This document shows, one piece after another, positions 1 through 7,597 of a stretch of DNA of 10,070 bases. The notes below the pieces were generated by a model. The model saw only the letters and a program-made list of their open reading frames with translations. It ran no database searches and was not told where the DNA came from. The position numbers and the translations under genes are program-made. The DNA is taken from contig DDOS01000072.1 of assembly GCA_002341805.1 (NCBI GenBank), forward strand, positions 3,770 to 13,839, given 5' to 3'. Numbering within the stretch: the stretch's first letter is position 1; each line of letters opens with the position of its first letter. Source of the DNA: Aquificaceae bacterium UBA2488. Lineage in GTDB: Bacteria > Aquificota > Aquificia > Aquificales > Aquificaceae.

Positions 1-1897
1 GGAAGATATGCCTGTTTATGCTGCCATAAGGCTTTTTAACGATTATAACATGTTTGATTATTTAAAAGAGGCTATTTTTAAGCTTTTAAAAAGATTTCAT
101 ATAGCTTATGACACACCTTTTGAAAACATACCAAAAGAGATAAAAGAGCTTATTCTATATGGCTCAAGAGATAAGTATAATCTTTACTTCGAAGGTATAA
201 TACCCCACTTAGAACAACGATATAGTTCTGACCAGGAAGGAGAAAAGGTAAAGGAGATACTCCAAACCTATATAAGGGAAAACCCATGTCCAATTTGTGA
301 TGGATCAAGACTAAAACAAGAAGCTCTCTCTGTATTTGTATCAGATAAAAACATATGGGATGTAGTAAAACTTCCTGTGGATAAAATTTATGAGTTTTTT
401 GAAAATATACAAAATACATTTAGTGAAAAAGAAAAAGAAATAGCTAGTCCACTTCTAAAAGAGATTAAAAATAGATTGAAGTTCTTGCTTGATGTTGGGC
501 TTGATTATATGTCTTTGGGAAGGAGTGCCACTTCACTATCTGGAGGAGAGATGCAACGAATCCGCCTTGCCACTCAAGTAGGCTCTAAACTCTCTGGTGT
601 GATATATGTTTTAGATGAGCCATCCATCGGACTTCACCCAAGGGACACCAACAAACTCATAAACACATTAAAAGAGCTAAGAGATCTTGGCAATACTATA
701 ATAGTGGTAGAGCACGATCACGATACCATAGGATCCGCTGATTATATAATAGAGCTTGGACCAGGAGCTGGTAAAAATGGGGGCACCGTGGTAGCAAAAG
801 GCACTGTGGAACAAATCAAAAAAGATAAACATTCTCTAACAGGAGGATACATATCTGGAAGGCTTTTCATAGAAACACCAAAACAAAGAAGAGTCCCAGA
901 TAAGAAATTTCTAACCATAAAAGGAGCAAAAGAAAACAACCTTAAAAATATCACCATAAACTTTCCAGTGGGTCTTTTCATCTGTGTCACAGGTGTATCT
1001 GGTAGTGGAAAATCAAGCCTTGTGTATGATATACTCTGGCAGTATGCCAAAAAACATTTTTACTCAAACTATGAATACATAGGAAAGTTTGACGAAATAA
1101 CTGGTATAGAACACTTTGACAAAGCTATAAACGTGGATCAAACACCCATAGGAAGAACACCAAGAAGCAACCCAGCCACTTATATAAAGGTTTTTGATTA
1201 TATAAGAGAGCTTTTTAGCCAAACCCCAGAAGCCAAAGCGAGAGGATATACACCAGGAAGGTTCTCTTTCAACGTAGAAGGGGGTAGATGCGAAGCTTGT
1301 GAAGGAGAAGGGTCTATAAAAGTGGAGATGCATTTCCTACCACCTGTTTATGTAGTATGCGATGTATGTAAAGGCACAAGATATAACAAAGAAACCCTTG
1401 ATATTAGATATAACGGTAAAAACATATCAGATGTTTTAAATATGACCGTAGATGAAGCTTATGAGTTTTTCCAAAATATACCAAGCATAGCAAAAAAACT
1501 TAAACTACTCCAAGAAGTAGGACTCGGCTACATATCCTTAGGTCAAAGTGCTACTACACTATCTGGTGGTGAAGCTCAGCGCATAAAACTTTCTAAAGAA
1601 CTCTCTAAGAGAGATACTGGTAAAACACTATATCTTCTTGACGAACCCACCACAGGACTACATACCGATGATATTAAAAAACTTATAAATATACTTCAAA
1701 GACTTGTGGATAAAGGAAACACCGTGATAGTGATAGAGCATAATCTTGAGGTGATAAAATGTGCAGACTGGATAATAGATATTGGTCCAGAAAGCGGAGA
1801 AAAAGGTGGATACTTGGTGTTCGAAGGCTTGCCCGAAGAACTCATCCATCATCCATCCTCTTACACCGCCAAAGCTCTAAAACCTCTCTTATTATGA
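1..1897 (+). CDS. uvrA: UvrA, excinuclease ABC subunit A (5' end outside window)
   Basis: DNA-damage recognition ATPase of nucleotide excision repair; a UvrA dimer loads UvrB onto lesions in the cytoplasm. The reading frame enters at base 2 and is open to the window edge, so the roughly 310 N-terminal residues (first Walker A and the UvrB-binding region) lie upstream; UvrA is usually about 940 residues and 631 are seen. Visible in order: the CPICDGSRL motif (bases about 287-313), the first ABC signature [12 protein letters not shown] with Walker [11 protein letters not shown], the second Walker [10 protein letters not shown] (about 992-1018), the second zinc module CEAC...CDVC (about 1291-1371), the second signature [12 protein letters not shown] and Walker [11 protein letters not shown]. 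It ends in the family-typical [10 protein letters not shown]. The TGA stop overlaps the ATG of the PilZ gene (ATGA), implying translational coupling. Nothing looks damaged. Identification is essentially certain. Confidence 0.98.
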   Translation, partial: EDMPVYAAIRLFNDYNMFDYLKEAIFKLLKRFHIAYDTPFENIPKEIKELILYGSRDKYNLYFEGIIPHLEQRYSSDQEGEKVKEILQTYIRENPCPICDGSRLKQEALSVFVSDKNIWDVVKLPVDKIYEFFENIQNTFSEKEKEIASPLLKEIKNRLKFLLDVGLDYMSLGRSATSLSGGEMQRIRLATQVGSKLSGVIYVLDEPSIGLHPRDTNKLINTLKELRDLGNTIIVVEHDHDTIGSADYIIELGPGAGKNGGTVVAKGTVEQIKKDKHSLTGGYISGRLFIETPKQRRVPDKKFLTIKGAKENNLKNITINFPVGLFICVTGVSGSGKSSLVYDILWQYAKKHFYSNYEYIGKFDEITGIEHFDKAINVDQTPIGRTPRSNPATYIKVFDYIRELFSQTPEAKARGYTPGRFSFNVEGGRCEACEGEGSIKVEMHFLPPVYVVCDVCKGTRYNKETLDIRYNGKNISDVLNMTVDEAYEFFQNIPSIAKKLKLLQEVGLGYISLGQSATTLSGGEAQRIKLSKELSKRDTGKTLYLLDEPTTGLHTDDIKKLINILQRLVDKGNTVIVIEHNLEVIKCADWIIDIGPESGEKGGYLVFEGLPEELIHHPSSYTAKALKPLLL

Positions 1898-2559
1898 GAC
1901 AAGAAGAATATTTATTAAAATTATTTTCTTTCTTAAAAGCCAAAAACAAAGAGATATTTATAACATGGAATACCAACAATTCTTTAAACGGGGCATTTTG
2001 TAAGGTTGAAAACACCAGTGAAAATGGCATCATGCTTCATTCCGGAGAGGAAGGCATATTCTCCACCTTAGAGCCAAACCAACATTTTTTAGCAAGAGTA
2101 AGCATGCTAGTGTCTCCTATCATATGCAATGTTTTGTCAAAAAATAAAAACAGGCTTGTTATGGAAATTTTAAGCATGGCTAAAATAGATAAAGAAAAAA
2201 GAAAATTTTTAAGAGTATATTTAGATAAACCTATAGAGGGGACCATCGCAATAAGCAACATATTTTTCCCTGTTAAAATCGTTGATATATCAGAAGGTGG
2301 AACTGGTATTTTGGCTTTTAATGAAAAAGATATAACTCCTTTTGTAAATAGAACCGGTATATTACAAATAAATATATTTGAAAATATATATAAGTTAAAT
2401 ATGAGATTTATATGGATAAGTAAGATGTCTTCTAAAGAATATTTTATGGGCGTAGAGTTTTTATTGGATAATTTTCAAAAAAACCAAATACAAAAGCTAA
2501 TGATAGATGATATGTACAATATAGAACAAACTATGCTTGATTTTCTGAGTTTTTTATAA
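1894..2559 (+). CDS. YcgR-like PilZ-domain cyclic di-GMP receptor protein
   Basis: Predicted cytoplasmic cyclic di-GMP effector, 221 residues. The C-terminal half is a PilZ domain with both ligand motifs intact: RKFLR (R103 and R107, the RxxxR arginines) and DISEGG (D131, S133, G136, the D/NxSxxG motif), then the late MGVEFL strand. Residues about 15-100 look like the small N-terminal beta domain found before PilZ in YcgR-type flagellar brakes, with RxxxR at the domain junction. That architecture is inferred from layout and was not matched by search. I chose the ATG at 1894 because it forms an ATGA overlap with the uvrA stop; an in-frame ATG at 1759 would run 139 bp inside uvrA. There is no clear Shine-Dalgarno, so coupling to uvrA is likely. 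The last 29 bp are antisense to the end of the convergent GGDEF/EAL gene. Its output (flagellum, pili, secretion or transcription) cannot be told from sequence alone. Confidence 0.88.
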   Translation: MRQEEYLLKLFSFLKAKNKEIFITWNTNNSLNGAFCKVENTSENGIMLHSGEEGIFSTLEPNQHFLARVSMLVSPIICNVLSKNKNRLVMEILSMAKIDKEKRKFLRVYLDKPIEGTIAISNIFFPVKIVDISEGGTGILAFNEKDITPFVNRTGILQINIFENIYKLNMRFIWISKMSSKEYFMGVEFLLDNFQKNQIQKLMIDDMYNIEQTMLDFLSFL

Positions 2560-4768
2560 AGCTTATAAGCTCTTCAAGAGGCATTGGCTTTGCCAATAGA
2601 TATCCTTGGACATAATCACAGCCTAAATCCTTTAAAGCTTCGAGCTGTTCTTTTGTTTCCACGCCTTCTGCTATAGTTTTCATACCAAGGTTATGAGCAA
2701 GCTCTATAATAGTTTTTACTATAGATTTTGTTTTTATGTTTTTAAGAATATCTCTTACAAAGGAAATATCTATTTTGAGATTATCTATAGGAAGATCTTT
2801 TATATAAGAGAATGAGCTATATCCTGTACCAAAATCATCTAAGGATGTTTTAAAACCAGATTGTTTAAACTTAATGAGCGTATCTATGGCTTTTGATACA
2901 TTTTCTAAGAACACACTCTCCGTTATTTCTACGGCAATACAATCTCCCGTAAAATCTTTATATCTTCTTATAATGTCCATAACTTTTGTATATACATCTT
3001 CTGTTTTAAAAGATAATGCTGATATATTTATAGACATAGGTGGTATATGCCCAAATATTTCAGATAATTTTTTTATGTCTTGACAAACTCTATCCACAAG
3101 CCAGTTTTCTAATTTAGATATAAGCCCTGTTTCTTCTAATATAGGTATAAATCTTATAGGCGGAACTAAACCAAGGTCTTTGGAAATCCATCTGGATAGA
3201 GCTTCAAACCCTACTATTTTAAGACTTTTAATATCAAAATAAGGCTGATAGTATAGAACAAATTCGTTATTCTCAAAAGCATTTTCCAAGTGTCTTTTAT
3301 AAAGCAAGAACTCAGAAGCTCTTATGTTTAGCTCATCTGTATAAAACACATACAACCATTCAGGGCCTTGTTTTGCTTTAGCAAGTGCTATATCTGCTTT
3401 TTTATATACCTCTTCAGCTGTAGGCCCATCATCTGGAAATATTGATATACCTATTTGAAAGCTAACATTCATATAATGGCCATCTACATATATTGGTGTT
3501 TCAAAAGTTTTTTTAACTTTATCTAATAAATAAATTACATCTTCTTTTTTATCAAGATCTATTAGTATAATCCCAAAGGTGTCTCCTGATATTCTGCTTA
3601 TTGTATCAGTAGGCCTAAAAGTTTGTTTTAATCTTATAGCTATTTCCTTTAAAACTTTATCACCTATTTTTTTACCATATATATCGTTTATATATGTAAA
3701 TCTATATATATCAATCAAAACAAGAGCACCTGTATATTTAGCAAGACCCGTCTGAGCTATCTCATTGGCTCTTGATACATGTAAATCAAGTTCTGTCATC
3801 AAGAAATTATAAGAAAACAAATTTGTAATCAAGTCTTGGTTAATAAGAAAATTTATATGCTCTTCTAAGGCTTTTTGTTTGGAAATATCATTTCCTATGT
3901 ATAAATAACCACTATTTTTAAGAGGTATCGCCACCATATTTACCAATGCATAACCATCTTTGCTTTTACAAGGCACTACACCCTCATATTCTTCATTATT
4001 GTCTATTTTCTTATAAAATTCTTCGTAGTAATTTTTGTAAGTTGTAGCTTCTTCAACATGAAAAATATTTATATTTTTGCCAATAATATCCTCTTTTTTA
4101 TATCCAAAAAATTTTAAGCTTTTATCACCTATATGAGTAATATATCCATCTTTATCTGTTAGAATAAAAACATCGATAAATTTAGAAAGTGCATTTTCCA
4201 TACTTTGTAAGAGCATATCATCTTCGATATTGTCTAAAAATAATTCTATATCAGAAGAGAGCTCTTCAAATAAGTTTATCTCTTCCTCTTGGAAGAAGTT
4301 TTTATATTTGCAATAAATTCCAAAAACACCTATTATTTGGCCGTGCTTTCTTATAGGTAGCGCTGCGCTTGATTCAAAACCATGCTTAATAGCTTCGTCT
4401 TTCCATGGTTTAAACAATTCATTTGTTTCTGTATCTTCTATAATCACCACTTTATTTTGTTTAAAAGAAGTAGCAGCAGGACCTTTCCCAAGCAACTCAT
4501 CGTTTATGGGTATGTATAAATAGTTAAGATAATCCCTATGTTCTTGTTTTGAAGTGGCATAGTAGGATGGTGTTATCATATTTTTTGATTTATCAAAAAG
4601 CCCGACCCAGGCAAACTCCGCAAAGATATCCACCGCCACATTACAAATACTTGTAAAAAATGTATCTTCTAAATTTTGATCAGTAGAATAGCATTCTAAT
4701 ATTGTCTTGTTTATCCCCCTTAGAAACCTATATAATATTTCTATTCTATTTTGTCGCGGTGTATTCAT
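2531..4768 (-). CDS. GAF-PAS-GGDEF(degenerate)-EAL protein, probable cyclic di-GMP phosphodiesterase
   Basis: Signalling protein of 745 residues with no membrane segment. Domains: GAF (about 25-180), PAS (about 190-298), GGDEF (about 304-480), EAL (about 490-740). The GGDEF signature reads SGDTF (394-398): the first Gly and the catalytic Glu are replaced, so cyclase activity is unlikely. The inhibitory-site motif RPTD (385-388) remains at the usual five-residue spacing. The EAL domain keeps its metal and catalytic set: E522 in FEALSRW, N581, E614 in EITE, DD 644-645 in DDFGTG, K665, E701 in AEGVET and Q721. The likely activity is hydrolysis of cyclic di-GMP to pGpG, with GAF, PAS and perhaps GTP binding by the GGDEF domain as inputs, as shown for Caulobacter CC3396. 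It is the last gene of the minus-strand operon, 7 bp after cheR, with a weak ribosome binding site. Its 3' end overlaps the PilZ gene tail to tail. Family certain; activity inferred. Confidence 0.95.
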   Translation of the reverse strand: MNTPRQNRIEILYRFLRGINKTILECYSTDQNLEDTFFTSICNVAVDIFAEFAWVGLFDKSKNMITPSYYATSKQEHRDYLNYLYIPINDELLGKGPAATSFKQNKVVIIEDTETNELFKPWKDEAIKHGFESSAALPIRKHGQIIGVFGIYCKYKNFFQEEEINLFEELSSDIELFLDNIEDDMLLQSMENALSKFIDVFILTDKDGYITHIGDKSLKFFGYKKEDIIGKNINIFHVEEATTYKNYYEEFYKKIDNNEEYEGVVPCKSKDGYALVNMVAIPLKNSGYLYIGNDISKQKALEEHINFLINQDLITNLFSYNFLMTELDLHVSRANEIAQTGLAKYTGALVLIDIYRFTYINDIYGKKIGDKVLKEIAIRLKQTFRPTDTISRISGDTFGIILIDLDKKEDVIYLLDKVKKTFETPIYVDGHYMNVSFQIGISIFPDDGPTAEEVYKKADIALAKAKQGPEWLYVFYTDELNIRASEFLLYKRHLENAFENNEFVLYYQPYFDIKSLKIVGFEALSRWISKDLGLVPPIRFIPILEETGLISKLENWLVDRVCQDIKKLSEIFGHIPPMSINISALSFKTEDVYTKVMDIIRRYKDFTGDCIAVEITESVFLENVSKAIDTLIKFKQSGFKTSLDDFGTGYSSFSYIKDLPIDNLKIDISFVRDILKNIKTKSIVKTIIELAHNLGMKTIAEGVETKEQLEALKDLGCDYVQGYLLAKPMPLEELISFIKNSENQA

Positions 4769-4775
4769 GATAGAC

Positions 4776-5573
4776 TCATTTTCTTTTATAAAAGAAAATG
4801 TTGTTTATCTTAATGGTCTCAAACATGTGAGTATGAATAGGATTAAGCACTTCCGTCATAGAAACAACGAAATATCCACCTTTTTTTAGTGTATAAGCTA
4901 TATTTTTCACAGCTTTTGATTTTGAATTAGAATCAAAATATATCAGGGCATTTCTACAAAAAGCAGCATCAAATCTTTCCATCATACTGGCAAAATCCTC
5001 TTCTCTTATAAGGTTTAACACCTTAAAATCTACTTTTTGCTTTATTTTTTTATCTATTTCTATGTTATCGTTGTTTATGCGAACAAATTTTTTATAATTT
5101 TCTGGGATATCTATAAGTATTTTTTTAGAGTATATGCCAGACCTTGCTTTTTGTATATATGTCTCGTTTATATCAAAACCATATATTTTATAGTTTGTTA
5201 TATTTAGCTCTTCAAGAATCATGGCTATCGTATAGGGTTCTTCACCAGTGGCACAAGCATAAGAGGCTACTACGATAGGAAGTTTAAGTAAAGGAACTAT
5301 ATGTTTAGCAAAGGTTTCAAGTTGAGGAAGTTCTCTAAAAAACTTTGTTTCTGGCACTGTGATAAGGTCTAATATTTCTTTGAAAACTGTTTTTGTTTTC
5401 AAAAACTCATCTATTTTAAACTTAGCATCCTTGTTATCATGCTTATCTAAATAAGCATTTATCTTTTTTGCCAGCAAAACAAGTCTTTCTTCTGGATAGT
5501 GGTTTCCAGTAAGTTCATATATAACCTGCCCCAACTTTTCTAAATAAATCCTATCTACAATATCTTTTTCCAA
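4776..5573 (-). CDS. cheR: CheR-type chemoreceptor glutamate methyltransferase
   Basis: S-adenosylmethionine-dependent methyltransferase expected to methylate glutamates on chemoreceptors, 265 residues. An N-terminal helical domain (about 10-75) leads into the family motif ITVPETKFFRE (71-81, R80 being the conserved substrate Arg). Next come the SAM loop ACATGEEPYTIAM (106-118), GFDIN (D134, ribose contact), ARSGIYS, VDFKVLNL and FCRNALIYF (205-213). The usual C-terminal HSE motif reads SMTEVL. The start is TTG at 5573: no ATG lies near the N-terminus, and a GAGGAG sits 8 bases upstream. It overlaps the trmD end by 19 bp. No receptor, CheA, CheW or CheB gene is visible here, so its partners are encoded elsewhere or it serves another pathway. 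The stop codon lies in a 24-bp perfect palindrome just before the next gene. Confidence 0.93.
   Translation of the reverse strand: MEKDIVDRIYLEKLGQVIYELTGNHYPEERLVLLAKKINAYLDKHDNKDAKFKIDEFLKTKTVFKEILDLITVPETKFFRELPQLETFAKHIVPLLKLPIVVASYACATGEEPYTIAMILEELNITNYKIYGFDINETYIQKARSGIYSKKILIDIPENYKKFVRINNDNIEIDKKIKQKVDFKVLNLIREEDFASMMERFDAAFCRNALIYFDSNSKSKAVKNIAYTLKKGGYFVVSMTEVLNPIHTHMFETIKINNIFFYKRK
4777..4800. repeat. 24-bp perfect palindrome at the cheR 3' end
   Basis: The half-site CATTTTCTTTTA is followed directly by its exact reverse complement, with no central spacer and no mismatch. It covers the last cheR codons and part of its stop, ending 8 bp before the ATG of the GGDEF/EAL gene. In RNA it could fold as a 10-bp AT-rich stem with a TATA loop next to that start; in DNA it could be a dimer binding site. 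It lacks the GC stem and T tract of an intrinsic terminator. The sequence is plain; its function is unknown. Confidence 0.6.
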
Positions 5574-6310
5574 AATGCCATCTCCTCAAAACTCAAGTTT
5601 AGCTCTATAGATTTTATTATATCATATTCTATATCAGTCACACATCCTGGTATAGCACTAGTTTTTTTCTTCAATGTAAGATTTATCCTTTCCCATAAAG
5701 CCCAAAGCTTGATGAGATTATGATCACCAGTTTTTAAAATCCAAGGAATACACATATCTTCATAACATTCTGGCCTCGTATAAACTGGATATCCAAGCCA
5801 TCTATTTGTAAAAGAGTCTTCTTTTAGACTATTCTCATCGGACAATACTCCTTCTAAAAGCCTTGAAACAGCATCTATAATACTAAGAGATACTATCTCA
5901 CCGCCACTTAATATAAAATCCCCAATAGACACCTCTAAATCCACTAGTCTATTTACACGTTCATCGATACCTTCATATCTTCCACAGAGTATAACAATAT
6001 TTTCGTGTTTTGCAATATCTCTTATAAGAGACTGATCTATCTTTTTGCCCCAAGGCTCTGGTTTTATTACAAAAGGTTTTTTGCCAGTCAGATATAAGAT
6101 ATGAGCATAAGCCTCATAAATAGGTTCTGGTTTTAACACCATACCTGGAAACCCACCATAGGCTACATCATCCACTTTTTCGTAAAAATCCCTTGGGTTT
6201 ATGGTATTTACTTTTACAACGTTTTGTTTTATGGCTTTTGATAGTATACCATACTTAGTATATATATTTATAATCTCTGGGAATATGCTTACCACATAAA
6301 AATTAATCAT
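5555..6310 (-). CDS. trmD: TrmD, tRNA (guanine-N1)-methyltransferase at position 37
   Basis: SPOUT-class methyltransferase that makes m1G37 next to the anticodon of certain tRNAs, preventing +1 frameshifting; 251 residues, normal length. Visible motifs: VAYGGFPGMVLKPEP (49-63), CGRYEGIDERV (109-119) and SIGDFILSGGE (128-138), the last two forming the SAM-binding trefoil knot, then EDSF (164-167) with D165 in the place I take for the family's catalytic Asp, and GYPVYTRPE (173-181) with GDH (195-197). The ATG at 6310 overlaps the stop of the AtpI-like gene by 8 bp, and its 3' end overlaps cheR by 19 bp. The usual rpsP-rimM-trmD-rplS neighbourhood is absent; here trmD sits between a membrane protein and cheR. 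Identification is secure. Confidence 0.98.
   Translation of the reverse strand: MINFYVVSIFPEIINIYTKYGILSKAIKQNVVKVNTINPRDFYEKVDDVAYGGFPGMVLKPEPIYEAYAHILYLTGKKPFVIKPEPWGKKIDQSLIRDIAKHENIVILCGRYEGIDERVNRLVDLEVSIGDFILSGGEIVSLSIIDAVSRLLEGVLSDENSLKEDSFTNRWLGYPVYTRPECYEDMCIPWILKTGDHNLIKLWALWERINLTLKKKTSAIPGCVTDIEYDIIKSIELNLSFEEMAFWKKIL
5582..5587 (-). promoter_or_regulatory. Ribosome binding site of cheR supporting a TTG start
   Basis: On the minus strand GAGGAG is followed by 8 bases and then TTG at 5573. It lies within the last codons of trmD. It is the clearest Shine-Dalgarno in the minus operon, where most other starts rely on overlap with the preceding stop, and it decides the non-ATG start of cheR. 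Confidence 0.75.
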
Positions 6311-6521
6311 CTTTTAGAGTTTTTTTAAAATCCACATATGCGTTTTTAAACCCTGCTATAATACCAAAAGCTAAAAACAAGAGTAAGAAAAAAGGAGATG
6401 TATTTTTGTGGAAAATATCAAGTGCCATTTTGTCAAGAAAATATCCCACTCCAAGACCCGCCACAATACCACCAAGTATGTTAAAAGCAACATTTAGACC
6501 TTCAAAATCCTTGAGCTTCAT
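6303..6521 (-). CDS. Small two-helix membrane protein, AtpI/AtpZ-like
   Basis: A 72-residue protein with two predicted membrane helices (about 10-29 and 43-60) joined by a short polar loop. A Gly-rich first helix runs into GYFLDK (26-31), and the second helix carries GIIAGFKNAY (53-62), followed by a lysine/aspartate tail. This pattern fits the AtpI/AtpZ-type family (ATPase_gene1), small proteins usually encoded at the start of F1Fo ATP synthase operons and linked to c-ring assembly or magnesium handling. No ATP synthase genes are nearby, so the assignment rests on pattern alone. Its ATG (6521) overlaps the pheA stop as ATGA, and its own stop overlaps the trmD start by 8 bp, so translation is probably coupled on both sides. 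Confidence 0.72.
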   Translation of the reverse strand: MKLKDFEGLNVAFNILGGIVAGLGVGYFLDKMALDIFHKNTSPFFLLLFLAFGIIAGFKNAYVDFKKTLKDD

Positions 6522-7597
6522 TGGGCTTTTGGATAAGAACCTAAAAATTTTATCATCTGACTGCTTTTATTAAGCTCTTCAAGAGCTTTTTTAATAGATT
6601 CATCTTCAACATGCCCTTCTAAATCTATATAAAATATATAATCCCAAGCTTTTTTCTTAGAAGGACGGGATTCTATCTTGGTGAGGTTTATCTGATTTTT
6701 ATAAAATATTTCTAAGGCTTTGTAAAGAGCTCCCGCTTGGTTTTTAACCCCCATAATGAGGCTTGTTTTATCTGATCCTGTAGGTTTTCCTATGTTTTTA
6801 CCTATTATCAAAAATCTCGTGAAATTATTTTTCTCGTCCTGAATGTTTTTGGCTAATATGTGAAGTCCATACTCGTAGGCAGCTACTTCTGAGGCAATGG
6901 CTGCGACGGTTCCATCTTCTTTGGCTATCTCACAAGCGTTTGCGGTGCTTTTAGCTTCCAAAATTTCTGCGTATGGGAAATGCTTTTCTAAGTATTTTCT
7001 TGACTGAGCTAAAGCATGCTTGTGAGAGTATATTTTTCTAATTTTAGCAGGGTCTTTTTGAAGAGATAGCAAAAATAAGTTTATAGGTATTATAATCTCT
7101 CCCACTATAAAAAGCTCTGTATTTATAAGTATGTCAACAGTATGATTTACCACACCCTCTATAGTGTTTTCTATGGGTACAACTCCATAATGGGCATTTC
7201 CATTCTCTACAAGCTCGAAAACAGTTCCTATGGAATCACAAGGTATATACTCTGAAGAAAGTCCAAAATGTGATATAGCTGCCTGATGGGTAAATGTAGC
7301 TTTTGGTCCAAAGTAAGCTATCCTTACAGCACCCTCTAAGGAAGATATAGCTGATATAATCTCTTTATATATAAGCTCAAGGGCTTGAGATGGAAAAACA
7401 CTTCCTTGCTTTTCATTCTCTTTTAAAGCGTTTGATATTACTTCTTTTTCTCTTTGTAGATTTCTCACTTGGATATTTTGGCTTTTCTTAACCTCACCTA
7501 TCTCTTTTGCCACTAAAGCTCTTTTATTTAAAAGCCCTACTATTTGTACGTCTATGTCATCTATCTCTTTTCTTAGCTCTTCTAAGGTTCTTGTCAT
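6518..7597 (-). CDS. pheA: PheA, bifunctional chorismate mutase/prephenate dehydratase
   Basis: P-protein of phenylalanine biosynthesis: chorismate to prephenate, then to phenylpyruvate, in the cytoplasm; 359 residues. The AroQ-type chorismate mutase helix bundle (about 1-88) shows LRKEIDDID with R9, NKR with R26, the EVKK lysines (37-38) and QRE (48-50). At the position of E. coli D48 there is Asn (N46). The prephenate dehydratase domain (about 91-268) shows YFGPKATFTHQAA, VVPIENTIEGVV (139-150) and the catalytic TRF (260-262) in NNFTRFLIIG. The ACT domain (about 276-355) carries the phenylalanine-binding motifs, with GAL at 289-291 and ESRP at 309-312, so feedback inhibition by phenylalanine is expected. 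It starts at ATG 7597 in an ATGA overlap with the small upstream gene and ends in another ATGA overlap with the AtpI-like gene. No leader peptide or attenuator is seen. Confidence 0.98.
   Translation of the reverse strand: MTRTLEELRKEIDDIDVQIVGLLNKRALVAKEIGEVKKSQNIQVRNLQREKEVISNALKENEKQGSVFPSQALELIYKEIISAISSLEGAVRIAYFGPKATFTHQAAISHFGLSSEYIPCDSIGTVFELVENGNAHYGVVPIENTIEGVVNHTVDILINTELFIVGEIIIPINLFLLSLQKDPAKIRKIYSHKHALAQSRKYLEKHFPYAEILEAKSTANACEIAKEDGTVAAIASEVAAYEYGLHILAKNIQDEKNNFTRFLIIGKNIGKPTGSDKTSLIMGVKNQAGALYKALEIFYKNQINLTKIESRPSKKKAWDYIFYIDLEGHVEDESIKKALEELNKSSQMIKFLGSYPKAQ

Noticed and set aside
742..1050. Antisense open frame across uvrA; similar open frames at 150-419, 1064-1333, 2037-2261, 2874-3083 and 8254-8554.
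   Set aside because: They are shadows of conserved coding regions, have no ribosome binding sites, and their translations show no recognisable domain.
1759..1893. An upstream in-frame ATG that would extend the PilZ protein by 45 residues.
   Set aside because: It lies wholly inside uvrA, adds an Arg-rich sequence unlike a PilZ N-terminus, and the ATGA overlap at 1894 is the natural start.
2560..2571. 12-bp perfect palindrome AGCTTATAAGCT immediately after the PilZ stop.
   Set aside because: Several 12-bp palindromes are expected by chance in an AT-rich window of this size.
2583..2597. Perfect hairpin ATTGGC-TTT-GCCAAT just past the PilZ stop, a possible terminator.
   Set aside because: The stem is only 6 bp, no T tract follows, and it encodes the conserved AKPMP stretch of the EAL domain.
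4707..4889. A 60-residue plus-strand open frame across the cheR/GGDEF-EAL junction.
   Set aside because: It is antisense to both genes, its last part mirrors the conserved C-terminus of CheR, and it has no good ribosome binding site.
6572..6592. A 17-nt inverted repeat (AAGCTCTT, C, AAGAGCTT) running into six T on the plus strand, resembling an intrinsic terminator.
   Set aside because: It lies inside pheA, antisense, and arises from the codons for Leu-Glu-Glu-Leu. The same codon pattern gives similar partial palindromes near 2570 and 5210, and no plus-strand transcript is expected here.
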